Positions 30,160 to 38,721 are shown, numbered from the stretch's first letter. The stretch: DNA of 64,000 bases from Thermomonas sp. XSG (GCF_014678725.1 NZ_CP061497.1:2558001-2622000), one strand, 5' to 3'. The notes: a model not told the origin generated them from the sequence alone. A program made the numbers and translations.

Positions 30160-30419
30160 TGGCGGCGACGAACCGCCACACAATCGAGTCTCACCAGACT
30201 GCGCTGCAACGGCGAGGCAGCTTTACCGTTGTGCGCGGCGGGAAGGTACGCAGGTCCAGCGCAGGCATCGCGCTGGACTGCCTACAGGTTGAGCTAGACG
30301 CAATCGAAGCAATTACAGCCAAGCTTAAGGGCGGCGAGGTGCTGACTGCGGTAGAGCAATCGAGGCTCCGCGTGGCGAGCCTGCGCATCCGCGACGTGCG
30401 GGGGGTGCTACGTGTCTAA
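30159..30419 (+). CDS. Small basic protein of the replication module, unknown
   Basis: 86 residues, start overlapping the previous stop as TGATG. Basic N-terminal half (RRGSFTVVRGGKVRRSSAG), then a helical part (VELDAIEAITAKLKGGEVLT, EQSRLRVASLRIRDVRGVLR). It overlaps the helicase start by 8 bases. Could bind nucleic acid or be a helicase partner; unproven. Confidence 0.7.
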   Translation: MAATNRHTIESHQTALQRRGSFTVVRGGKVRRSSAGIALDCLQVELDAIEAITAKLKGGEVLTAVEQSRLRVASLRIRDVRGVLRV

Positions 30420-31407
30420 GCCAGCTTCTGTCATGGCTTCCGCACAGGAACAACGCAAAGTCATCACCTTTGATCGGTTCGACCGATTGAAGCCGGCAAA
30501 GATGACGGCCGTTATCGACGGGTTCCTGTACGCCGATACCCTGACCAACGTTATCGGCAAGTCTGGAGCTTGCAAGTCCTTCCTCCTGCAAGGCATGGCC
30601 GCCTGCGTCGCCACCGGGACGCACTGGATGGGCCGCAGGGTTGAGCGCGGCGCGGTGTTTTACATCGGCGGCGAGGGCCTCAACGGGTTGTTGAAGCGGT
30701 TTCGAGGCTGGCAAAACTACACGGGTGTCACGTTGGAGGGCGCGCCACTCTATATCGCCAGCGGACTTCCGCCACTGTCCGACCAACTCAACGTCGCAGC
30801 AACCATCGAAGCGATCCAAGAATGCGCCGAAGAGAGTTTCTTCAGGATGGGAGGCGCTGACCCGGCCCTGATCGTGATCGATACGCTGGCTCGCGCGCTG
30901 GGAGGTGCCGATGAAAACAGCGCCGCCGAAGTCGGTCGGCTAATCGAAGGGCTTGACTGGATTCGGCAACGTTGGGGTTGCGCGGTTGCCTGCGCCCACC
31001 ACACCGGCCACGGCGAAAACACACAGAACCGGGGACGGGGTTCGAGCGCCATCTACGCGGCGCTCGACGGCGAACTGCTGGTGACATCAAACGGCGACGA
31101 CGTGACCGTGACCAGCACGAAGGTGAAGGACTGGACGAAGCCTGAGCCGCTGGTGCTGACCCGCAACATCGTCGCTGTGGAAGTCGAGGACACCATCGAA
31201 ACTACGTTGGTTCTGGACAAGGCAAGCATTCAAGACCTAGCCGCGCACGACGACCTGATTCGGCAACAAGTCCTCGAACGGAAGGGCGCAGGGAAAACCG
31301 TACGCGCCATCGCAGCAGACCTCGGCGTGTCCCGCTGGAAGGTGCAGAGCATCACCGACAAGGCCAGGCAGGCAAACGACTATCGGAGGCAGGCCGATGG
31401 CGAGTGA
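30412..31407 (+). CDS. RecA-fold ATPase, RepA-like hexameric replicative helicase
   Basis: 331 residues from GTG 30412. RecA-type core: Walker A GKSGACKS (49-56), in which the usual last Gly is Cys54; GGEG (86-89) after the second strand; Walker B LIVIDTLAR with Asp157; HH at 196-197 and RGRGSSAIYAALDGEL (207-222), the arrangement of RepA/AAA_25 plasmid and phage helicases. The C-terminus (about 280-320) has a helix-turn-helix-like stretch AGKTVRAIAADLGVSRWKVQ that may bind DNA. It directly precedes the TGTCCGG cluster, as a replication initiator or helicase gene often adjoins its origin. Confidence 0.85.
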   Translation: MSKPASVMASAQEQRKVITFDRFDRLKPAKMTAVIDGFLYADTLTNVIGKSGACKSFLLQGMAACVATGTHWMGRRVERGAVFYIGGEGLNGLLKRFRGWQNYTGVTLEGAPLYIASGLPPLSDQLNVAATIEAIQECAEESFFRMGGADPALIVIDTLARALGGADENSAAEVGRLIEGLDWIRQRWGCAVACAHHTGHGENTQNRGRGSSAIYAALDGELLVTSNGDDVTVTSTKVKDWTKPEPLVLTRNIVAVEVEDTIETTLVLDKASIQDLAAHDDLIRQQVLERKGAGKTVRAIAADLGVSRWKVQSITDKARQANDYRRQADGE

Positions 31408-31412
31408 AGCGC

Positions 31413-31546
31413 TGTCCGGTCATATCGCCGGTCGAGCCTGTCCGGTTGTCCTGTCCGGCACCCCCTTAAAGGGGGGGGTGCCCGGACGGACAAGCCGAAC
31501 CGTCCGGCCGTCCGGCTTTGTCCGGCGGTTTTTGTCCGGCCGGACA
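31413..31546. repeat. TGTCCGG repeat cluster, candidate replication origin or operator array
   Basis: GTCCGG occurs seven times on the plus strand (31414, 31440, 31453, 31502, 31510, 31520, 31534) and twice on the minus strand (31482, 31540) in 134 bases. It includes the perfect palindrome TGTCCGGCCGGACA (31533-31546), the dyad CCGGACGG-N10-CCGTCCGG (31482-31507) and a C-run/G-run hairpin around TTAA (31459-31480). It fills the 156-base gap between the helicase gene and the next gene. Confidence 0.75.
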
Positions 31547-31563
31547 GGAAAAGGACATGGCCT

Positions 31564-31953
31564 GTGATTGATGCACTAGTGGCCGGCACTTTGGCATCCA
31601 GCCCCTGGCTGGGAGAGTCCAGAAGCGGCGCAGTTCGTTATGCCGCAGCCGTCGTGTGGGTTCCGATTCGAGATGGCCGCTTGAGCGTGTCTGTCATCAC
31701 CTACGACCCTGACATCGTGGCCGAGCTGTTAGACCTCTCTGCCGGAGATGCCGTCGCAATGGTGGGCGAGTTTGTCCCTGCTTTCTTGACGCCGATTGGA
31801 GAGAGGCCGCGCTTCATGGCTGACATGGAGGTGCGCGCGCTGATTACCGCGTACCAAGTCGCCGAGCATCGCGAATTGATGAATGGATTTAACGTTGACC
31901 CGCTCGCGGACGGGGAGCAGTTTCCGCCAACCCAAGACGGAGAAACGCTGTGA
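31564..31953 (+). CDS. Unknown protein of the replication module, possibly SSB-like
   Basis: 129 residues from GTG 31564. The middle part (VRYAAAVVWVPIRDGRLSVS, then LLDLSAGDAVAMVGEFVPAF and MADMEVRALITAYQVAEH) has the strand pattern and GD-x-V-x-V-x-G turn of OB-fold single-strand DNA-binding proteins, and the tail is acidic. Placement after a helicase and origin-like repeats supports this, but homology is not certain. Its stop overlaps the next start as GTGA. Confidence 0.7.
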   Translation: MIDALVAGTLASSPWLGESRSGAVRYAAAVVWVPIRDGRLSVSVITYDPDIVAELLDLSAGDAVAMVGEFVPAFLTPIGERPRFMADMEVRALITAYQVAEHRELMNGFNVDPLADGEQFPPTQDGETL

Positions 31954-32582
31954 GCAAGCGCGCACGCCAAATGGCACTTATGGGCTTCGTCTCTGGCGCG
32001 CTGCAAGACGTGGCGCGCAACCGCGAGAATCGCAGGCTTGAGGAGGCTGACGCACGCAAGGAGGCCCGGCTCGCTGCCATCCGTTCCGAGGAGCGCCGGC
32101 AAGACTTCGCACAGCGAAGGGAACTGACCCAATACGAGTTTGGCGAGCGCCGGGCGATGGCGGCCGAGGAGCTGGCAGGGCGCATGGCCGTGGCGGATAT
32201 GGAAATCAAGTCTCGCGAGCGCATCTCTGCCGCCGACAACAAGAGCCGTGAGCGAGCGGCAAGCATCGGGGCAAGGCCGGCGCGCGACACCGCTGCGAAG
32301 CTTGAGACATATATCGACGACGCCGGCAAGTCCTACACGGTCAACACGAATGACCCGGCCAGCGTGAGGCAGTTCATGGAGCTGAGTGGGAGGGTGAACC
32401 TGCGTCCGGACTATGCATCGAGGGCCACAAATCCCTACGGCGCAAACCCCGCCGTTCCGACTATGGTGCCGCAAAGCGCGGCAGCGGGGCCGGCGCGTAT
32501 CTCAAGCCCGACTGAACTTGCCAGCCTGCCGAGCGGTACTCGCTTCGTTGCTCCGGACGGCTCACTGCGGGTGAAGCCGTGA
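31950..32582 (+). CDS. Coiled-coil protein ahead of the giant polyvalent gene
   Basis: 210 residues from GTG 31950. Residues 15-105 are a highly charged helix (NRRLEEADARKEARLAAIRS, ERRQDFAQRRELTQYEFGER), then a Gly/Pro/Ala-rich tail ending GTRFVAPDGSLRVKP. Similar charged coiled coils precede internal virion or ejection proteins in podoviruses, so a virion-associated role is possible. GTGA overlaps at both ends tie it to its neighbours. Confidence 0.72.
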   Translation: MSKRARQMALMGFVSGALQDVARNRENRRLEEADARKEARLAAIRSEERRQDFAQRRELTQYEFGERRAMAAEELAGRMAVADMEIKSRERISAADNKSRERAASIGARPARDTAAKLETYIDDAGKSYTVNTNDPASVRQFMELSGRVNLRPDYASRATNPYGANPAVPTMVPQSAAAGPARISSPTELASLPSGTRFVAPDGSLRVKP

Positions 32583-35500
32583 GTGCGCAATGGTGGGAGG
32601 CTGCGCCCCTCGCTGACACGCAGGAGCGGTGGTGGGAGTCCGCGCCGCTTGCCGAGCCGCCAAATTTCTCCAACGTGCGCGGAGGCGTCACCACGACCGA
32701 GGAGTCGCCGGGCTACTTCGCTCGGATGGGCAAGGTTGTGTCAGAAGCTATCCCGCGTGGCGCCGCGTCCACGCTTGCGACTGGCCTGCATGCTGGCGCT
32801 GACTTCATTGACCAGACCATTCAAGAGCCGTTGCGCCGGGCGCTTCGTCCGTTGGGCATGATGGCCGACGGCGACCCGCTGGGCGCCGCACGTGTCGCCG
32901 ATGAATCCATTGGTGTAGAGCGCGAGATCAACGCCGACCGCCAGCGCGTGCAAGCGGAGATCGGCGGCCGTCCATCGTTGGAACAAGTGGCCGAGTCCCC
33001 GCTAGAGGCCGCGAAGCAGTACGGCTTGCATCTCGCCAACGCTGGCGCGGAATCGCTCCCGGCGTTCGTTGGTGCCGTGGCACTGCGAAACCCCGAGCTT
33101 GCCGCTGGCGCGCTGGGGGCATCCACGGGGGCGCAGACCTACACGGACATGCGTGCGGAGGGTGTGGGCAGGATCGATGCAGCGCGCGCTGGGCTTGCGA
33201 ACGCCGCCATCGAGGCCGGCGGAGAGGCGCTGGGCTTGCCGTTCGTCATGGGCAAAGCGGGGCGTGGCTCACTGTTGCGCGCGATGGCTGCCGAGGGCGG
33301 GCAGGAAGTGGCGGTGCAGCTCGCGCAGCAGTACGTCGAGGATCAGGCCACGGGCCAGCAAACGCCGCTCTGGCAGCAACTTGGCGGTGCCCTGGACGCC
33401 GGCCTTGTTGGCGCCGGTATGGGTGCTGGCGGCCACGCCCTCAGTGCGGGCACCGCCACGGCGGCTCGCCGTCCGTTGAGTGAATCCGTCTCTGCGCCGT
33501 TTAGGCCGGCTGTGCAACGCGGCGAGGCACTGGCCGAACGACTCCTGCGTGACGCAACGCGTCCGACGGCCATCGATCCGGCGGTGCTCGCTGACGGCAA
33601 TGCGGCATTGGAAGCGCCTCCCGTGCGACCGCCCGGCTCCGTCTCGCGCACTGGGGGCGGTGGCTACCGCGTCACCTCGCCGACTGGTGACATGGAGTTC
33701 AATGGCCCCGACGCGCGCGCGCAGGCTGCGGAGTTCGCGGTACGGACGCGCGCTGAGGCTGAGGCATCCGGTGCGACGCCCGTGGCTGAGCAACCGGTCG
33801 AACGGCAGGCAAAGCTGGCACTGAGCGCCACTGATGCCGGGACGATCATCGATCTCCGGTTGGCTGCACTGGACGATGCGGCGACCGGCGCGCTTTCGCG
33901 GGAGGAGTTCGCGGCGCTGCGCAGGGAGGGCGCAGAGCTTGGAGCACGCCTGCGCCAGAATGAGGAGATCGTGCGTACTGGCGTCCTGCCCGCAGACCCG
34001 CGTGCGCGACTGCGGCAGGAGGACATCGACACCATGAGCCGGCGTCGCGAGGCCATCCACGCCGCGCTGGAGCGTTCGCGTACTGCCACGGGCAGTGCCG
34101 AGCAGGCGGCGGCCCTGCGGTCCCGCTTGGATCGTATCGATAGCGATGCGCAGCTCGTGGAACTGGCAAGCCGCCTGCGTGGTTCGGCTCCTGCGGTCGC
34201 TTCCGAGGCCGGCAAACCGCCGCGGCAGGCTGAGACGGTGGAAATGGCGCCACCTGCGCCTATGGCACCGCCAGCCGTTTCGGCGACGGCATCCGACGAT
34301 GCGAACGCCGCACGGCACGATCCGGCCATCAGCATCGCCGCGCCCGTCATTCGCAGTGAGGGCGCGACCGTCGATGTGCTGCCTGAGCCGCGTGTCGAGG
34401 TGGTAGCGCCGCCGGTCGCCACGACTGCCGTGGACGTAGCGACGCCTCCCGAGCAAGCGGAAGCCCCCGCAGCGGCGCCGCCAGAGGCCCCGCTCCAGGC
34501 CGCCGGCCTGGAGGGTGACGCACCGGCTGAACCAGCCATACTCGATGCGCGTCCGGCACCTGCTGAGGAGATGGCGAGCGCAGACACTCCGCGCACTGAA
34601 TTCGCAGCCGACCATGACCGCGTTGCGAGCAGCATGCGCGAGCTGGACGGCGGCGCACTACTGATTGATAGAGGCCGGGATTACCGCGTCGCAAAGGCGG
34701 GCGATGACGCATTCCTGATCGGCCCGTACTCAGCGCGCGGTGCCAAGCCGCGGCGCGTGGATCGTGAAGGTGCGGAGGCGTTCTTCCGCGAGCAGTACGC
34801 GCAGCCTCTTGCCGAGGCCGCCGCGACGCACGGTGAGGCAGTGCAGGCCGGCGCTTCTGTGACAGCGAGTGCCGTGGATCGGCGTGCACCGAGCGCCATA
34901 CCGCTCCGTAGTTCCGGCACGAAGAACGCGGCGACCGACGCCGAGCGCGCAGCGGCTGGCCGCCATCCCATCGTGCGCGAAGCCGTCAAATCGAATGCCG
35001 AGACGCTGGGCGACGCCATGCGCGTGCTCAGGGACAACCCCGCCGCAGGCGAGGAGGCGGTGCGCCGGTTGGCCCGCGATGGCGCCGGGAGCGTGTCCGC
35101 GTCCGATGAGGCGCTGCTGCTGGTTCACAAGACGGACCTACTCAATCGCCGCGATTCCGCGGCCAAGACGCTTGCCGACCCGAAGGCTAGCGAGGAGGCA
35201 AAGGAAGTCGCCCGCACGAAATGGATCGAAGTCGAGGCGCAGGTCGCGGAGCTGGATCAAGCCGCCGTCAACGCGGGCCGCGAATGGGGCCGCATGGGTC
35301 AATTCCGCCAGAGGTTGCTGCGCGAAGATTTCACGTTCGAGGCGCTGGAGCGCAAGGAGCGCGCGCGACTGGAGCGGCCGCTAACCCATAGCGAGTCCGA
35401 CACGATCAGGGCGATGGCAGAGACGATTGGGGCGGCACAGGCGCGAGTAGACGCGTTGCAGGCGCGCATCGCCAATGCCGAATCCGAGGGCGCATACGAC

Positions 35501-38329
35501 GACGTGCTGCGCACGATGCGCCGGCCTCGCCGAAGCAGGCCGGCACTGGATGCACTGCGGAGCGCCGCGAACGACGCACGCGCACGGCTGGCCGCAGCTC
35601 CCGAAGTCCAGAGCCGGCACCGGCAGTCGGGCGCAGTCATGTCGCCTTCGGTGCTGTATGACTTCGCGATCATCGGCGCCTACCACGTCGCCAACGGCGC
35701 GGCGAAGTTCGGCGATTGGGTCGCCGCCATGCGAGCCGACTTGGGGCAGGCATTCGACAGCGCGAAGGCTGACCATCCGGCCATCTTCAAGGCCGCGCAT
35801 TACGAGCTGGAGAAGCCGATCAGGGCGGCTGCCACCGTGGCCGAGGTCATGGACGGGATCGACCTTGCGAACGTCGGTGCCAAGGATGTGCGCAGGCTGG
35901 TCGAGGCGCTGATCGGCGAGGGGATGCGCGGGGAGCCGGCAGTCATCGCGGCGGCGGCGGAGCGGCTGGAGCTGAATCCGTCCGACGTGCGGCGCCTGTT
36001 CGTGCAGGGCGGCCCACGCGCGCAGCCAACGCTGACCGAAACACAGGCCGAACTACGCGATCTGCGCAAGCTGGTGCGCCTGCAAAACGAGATCGACCGC
36101 GTAGAAGCCGGAGCGCCGAAACCGGCGCGAGGCGAACCGGCGCCGGACAGCCCGGCCATCGCCGAAAAAAAGCGCCAGCTTGCCGAACTGCGCAGGGCAA
36201 TGAAGCCTGTGCGCGATCCCGAGGAGCGCTATCAGGAGATTCGCGGCAAGCAGATTGCGGGGCGCATTCGCGAGCTGGAGGAGCGGATCAGGGCCGGGGA
36301 CTTCGCCGCTCGCCCGCGTGTGCCGCGCAAGCTCAACGCTGAGAACGAGCGCGCGCAGTTCGAGTTGGCCAAGGCGAAGGAGGCGTTTCTGCGCCACCAG
36401 TTCAACGAGTCGTTGAAGAACCGCAGCCCGCTCGTCAAAGTGTTCGGCACGGCCGGCGATGCGTTCAATCTCGCGCGCGCTGTCATGACGAGCTTCGACC
36501 TGTCCGCGATCCTGCGGCAAGGCGGATTCATAGCCTATGGCCACCCGCTTCGCGCGGCCAAGTCCATCGGCCCATCGGTGCGCGCATTCGCCAGCGCGCG
36601 CGCTGAGCACGCGATCAAGGCCGAGATCGAAGCGCGCCAGAACGCGCCGCTGTACAAGCGATACGGGCTGCAACTGACCGGCATCGGGGCCGGGCCATTG
36701 ACGCAGATCGAGGAAGCCTACGCATCCCGCTGGCTGGAGAAGATGCCGGGATGGACCGGCATGGGCTTGGTGCGCGGCTCGGGCCGTGCCTACACCGCTT
36801 TCCTCAATAAGCTGCGCGCCGATTCGTTCGATGCGATGGCGGCGGCGTTGGCGTTGAAGGGGGCACCGACCGAGGCCGAGGGGAAGGCCATCGCTAACTA
36901 CGTCAACGTTGCGACTGGGCGCGGCAAGGCCGGAATGAAAGAGCAGGCCGCGCAGGCCTTGAACACGGTTTTCTTTGCTCCCCGTTTGGTCGCCTCCAGG
37001 TTCCAGTTGCTCGCCGGCCAACCGCTGTATGCCGGCAGCGCGCGCACGCGAAATTTGATCGTGCAGGACTACGCACGGTTCCTGCTGGGCGTTGGCGTCA
37101 CCATCGGCTTGACGGCATTCGCGCTGGGCGAAGATGACGACGAAGGAAAGCCGCTGGTGAATCTCGATCCGCGATCCGCCGACTTCCTGAAAATCCGCAT
37201 CGGGAAAACCTTCCTCGACCCGATGGCCGGACTCGCACAGGTGAGCGTGCTGCTTGGTCGGCTGACCACGGGCGAGACGGTTACAAGCGCAGGCACCGTG
37301 AAACCATTGCGCCGCGACTGGACGTTGACCGACCTGCGCCGCGCGCTTGGCGTCGACATCCCGGCGCACCGGATGGCGAAGGATGGGGGCTTGCCGTTCG
37401 GATCCAGCGATGCCGCCGAAGTCATCGGTCGCTTCCTGCGCACGAAGCTGGCGCCCGTGCCCGGTGCCATCGTCAACACGCTGGCAGGATCGAACGTCAT
37501 CGGCGAGGAGGTCACGCCTGCGGGCGCCGCGGCCGAGCTGGTCACCCCGATGGCATTCCAGAGCATCGCCGAAGTCATGGAGGCGCATGGGGCAACGAAG
37601 GGTGCCGCAATCACATTGCTGGGCCTGCTGGGCATGGGTGTGCAGCATCGCGGCACCAGCGAGGCCCGCGAGGTGCGCGACGCACTGAGTGCCGTGGATG
37701 CCGCACAGGCGAACATCCGGGAGCGTCTGTCTGCCGTGCCGATGGCTCGCTGGCCGGCTGAGCTGGAGGCGATGCGGAAGGCGCACGCGCCATTGCTGGA
37801 AGGAGTCGCGCTCGACGTGTACAAGCGCGATGGCAAGTACGGAAAGGCCGGCGAGTTCAAGCGGACGGACACGGGCGCCCCAGTGCTGGTGTTCGAGGGG
37901 CGCGACGGGCAGGGCAGCGTTATGGGCGAGCTGGCCGGGTATCCCGGCTGGGCCAACGGCGAGCCTTACACGACGGAGGGCGTCGAGGATCGGGTGCGCA
38001 AGCTCGGAGAGATCATGAACCGCTTGGCTGGCCAAGGCGCTATCACCCGAGCCGAGGCAATCAAGCTGACGGAGCGTGTCCAGCTCCAGTTGCCGGCGGC
38101 GCAAGACCTCTACAACGCGGTGGTTAAGGGCAGCGATGGCGCGGCACCGCTCGACCGACGCATGCGCGACAAGCTGCTGACACAGGTCGAGTTCCTGCGA
38201 TCCGCTGAGGAGGCTGCCGGCGCTCAGGTCGTCATGGATGCCCAGAAGGGCGAGGCGCCCAAGTACAACGCCGCCCGGACGCTGGTGCAGCGCGCGCTGC
38301 AAGCTGAGTACCCAGCCCGATTCAATTGA
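32579..38329 (+). CDS. Giant phage-type polyvalent protein (LPD38-like), 1916 residues
   Basis: From GTG 32579, overlapping the previous stop. N-terminus repeats a WWE(A/S)APLA motif (residues 5-25), followed by Ala/Gly-rich helical regions with a possible membrane-active stretch (about 150-290), a Pro/Ala-rich spacer (about 540-680), coiled coils (about 820-1000 and 1140-1280), a segment YDFAIIGAYHVANGAAKFGD (about 1025) seen in large phage proteins, then a C-terminal block from about 1283 (LVKVFGTAGDAFNLARAVMT and on, with DLSAILRQGGF) that resembles the large-polyvalent-protein domain LPD38. A hydrophobic helix lies near 1500. Such proteins are packaged and injected with DNA by podoviruses. 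No intact enzymatic domain was recognised. Confidence 0.83.
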   Translation: MSAQWWEAAPLADTQERWWESAPLAEPPNFSNVRGGVTTTEESPGYFARMGKVVSEAIPRGAASTLATGLHAGADFIDQTIQEPLRRALRPLGMMADGDPLGAARVADESIGVEREINADRQRVQAEIGGRPSLEQVAESPLEAAKQYGLHLANAGAESLPAFVGAVALRNPELAAGALGASTGAQTYTDMRAEGVGRIDAARAGLANAAIEAGGEALGLPFVMGKAGRGSLLRAMAAEGGQEVAVQLAQQYVEDQATGQQTPLWQQLGGALDAGLVGAGMGAGGHALSAGTATAARRPLSESVSAPFRPAVQRGEALAERLLRDATRPTAIDPAVLADGNAALEAPPVRPPGSVSRTGGGGYRVTSPTGDMEFNGPDARAQAAEFAVRTRAEAEASGATPVAEQPVERQAKLALSATDAGTIIDLRLAALDDAATGALSREEFAALRREGAELGARLRQNEEIVRTGVLPADPRARLRQEDIDTMSRRREAIHAALERSRTATGSAEQAAALRSRLDRIDSDAQLVELASRLRGSAPAVASEAGKPPRQAETVEMAPPAPMAPPAVSATASDDANAARHDPAISIAAPVIRSEGATVDVLPEPRVEVVAPPVATTAVDVATPPEQAEAPAAAPPEAPLQAAGLEGDAPAEPAILDARPAPAEEMASADTPRTEFAADHDRVASSMRELDGGALLIDRGRDYRVAKAGDDAFLIGPYSARGAKPRRVDREGAEAFFREQYAQPLAEAAATHGEAVQAGASVTASAVDRRAPSAIPLRSSGTKNAATDAERAAAGRHPIVREAVKSNAETLGDAMRVLRDNPAAGEEAVRRLARDGAGSVSASDEALLLVHKTDLLNRRDSAAKTLADPKASEEAKEVARTKWIEVEAQVAELDQAAVNAGREWGRMGQFRQRLLREDFTFEALERKERARLERPLTHSESDTIRAMAETIGAAQARVDALQARIANAESEGAYDDVLRTMRRPRRSRPALDALRSAANDARARLAAAPEVQSRHRQSGAVMSPSVLYDFAIIGAYHVANGAAKFGDWVAAMRADLGQAFDSAKADHPAIFKAAHYELEKPIRAAATVAEVMDGIDLANVGAKDVRRLVEALIGEGMRGEPAVIAAAAERLELNPSDVRRLFVQGGPRAQPTLTETQAELRDLRKLVRLQNEIDRVEAGAPKPARGEPAPDSPAIAEKKRQLAELRRAMKPVRDPEERYQEIRGKQIAGRIRELEERIRAGDFAARPRVPRKLNAENERAQFELAKAKEAFLRHQFNESLKNRSPLVKVFGTAGDAFNLARAVMTSFDLSAILRQGGFIAYGHPLRAAKSIGPSVRAFASARAEHAIKAEIEARQNAPLYKRYGLQLTGIGAGPLTQIEEAYASRWLEKMPGWTGMGLVRGSGRAYTAFLNKLRADSFDAMAAALALKGAPTEAEGKAIANYVNVATGRGKAGMKEQAAQALNTVFFAPRLVASRFQLLAGQPLYAGSARTRNLIVQDYARFLLGVGVTIGLTAFALGEDDDEGKPLVNLDPRSADFLKIRIGKTFLDPMAGLAQVSVLLGRLTTGETVTSAGTVKPLRRDWTLTDLRRALGVDIPAHRMAKDGGLPFGSSDAAEVIGRFLRTKLAPVPGAIVNTLAGSNVIGEEVTPAGAAAELVTPMAFQSIAEVMEAHGATKGAAITLLGLLGMGVQHRGTSEAREVRDALSAVDAAQANIRERLSAVPMARWPAELEAMRKAHAPLLEGVALDVYKRDGKYGKAGEFKRTDTGAPVLVFEGRDGQGSVMGELAGYPGWANGEPYTTEGVEDRVRKLGEIMNRLAGQGAITRAEAIKLTERVQLQLPAAQDLYNAVVKGSDGAAPLDRRMRDKLLTQVEFLRSAEEAAGAQVVMDAQKGEAPKYNAARTLVQRALQAEYPARFN

Positions 38330-38373
38330 TATTTCACTGGGTTTCAAGGGCGGGGTAGCGGCGCGCGCGGGGT

Positions 38374-38411
38374 CGTGAAACAATTTTCAGCATCGCGCAC
38401 GATGTTTCACG
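38374..38411. repeat. Inverted repeat CGTGAAACA/TGTTTCACG after the giant gene
   Basis: 9-bp perfect arms (38374-38382 and 38403-38411), 20 bases apart, 45 bases after the polyvalent gene stop. No T tract follows. Could be a regulator site or transcript-end structure. Confidence 0.5.
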
Positions 38412-38618
38412 GCGGGCGGGACCATGTTCCGTATCCATGTTGCCCCGTGCGCGTTAAGGGGTTAGGGGCCGGCTGGCACATTCGCAAGCATTGCAGGTAG
38501 TAGGCAGGCCACTGCCGTGTCTGTACGCATCGGCGTCTGGGTGCGGCGGAGACTGAGGAATTTGAACCCGACAAACGCTTTCGATCCCATGCCCCTGACC
38601 GCCAAGCAGGCGCAGTGT

Positions 38619-38637
38619 GGGGGCAGAATTGGGGGCA
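38619..38637 (+). repeat. GGGGGCA pair, right arm of the element
   Basis: GGGGGCA at 38619 and 38631, spacing 12, in the same orientation and spacing as the pair at 25495 and 25507. Expected integrase arm-type sites at the other end of the element. Confidence 0.65.
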
Positions 38638-38691
38638 TTACGGGAGGTTCACATAGCGAGACTCGCGCAGTTGCTTCGTTTCAGGCCATCT

Positions 38692-38713
38692 TTCGGAGCC
38701 TATCTCCGCACCA
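38692..38713 (+). repeat. Right attachment site (attR), imperfect copy of the tRNA-Thr end
   Basis: TTCG, three mismatches, then CCTATCTCCG identical to the tRNA, then CACCA with the preceding G missing. It would be the displaced original tRNA 3' end, free to drift after integration. A terminator follows, as expected after a tRNA gene. Confidence 0.6.
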
Positions 38714-38721
38714 GCGCCAGC

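Larger units (their letters stand above)
38330..38690. other. Non-coding right end of the element
   Basis: About 360 bases with no convincing gene. It holds an inverted repeat (38374-38411) and the right GGGGGCA pair (38619-38637). A possible 83-residue reading frame from 38517 runs through the att site and a terminator and is not credible. Confidence 0.6.
25358..38713 (+). mobile_element. tRNA-Thr-integrated element, about 13.3 kb, with integrase, replication module and giant phage polyvalent protein
   Basis: Bounded by the tRNA-Thr 3' end and an imperfect copy of it. Nearly all genes run on the plus strand: integrase, three small genes, Sel1 protein, AlpA-like regulator, two small genes, RecA-fold helicase, SSB-like candidate, coiled-coil protein, and a 1916-residue LPD38-like protein, most with 4-base overlaps. 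By eye its DNA is less GC-rich than the flanks (for example 26.8-31 kb). No terminase, portal, capsid, tail, lysis, relaxase or type IV secretion gene is seen. It may be a phage satellite, a decayed podovirus-like prophage or an integrative plasmid-like element. The right boundary is inferred. Confidence 0.82.
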
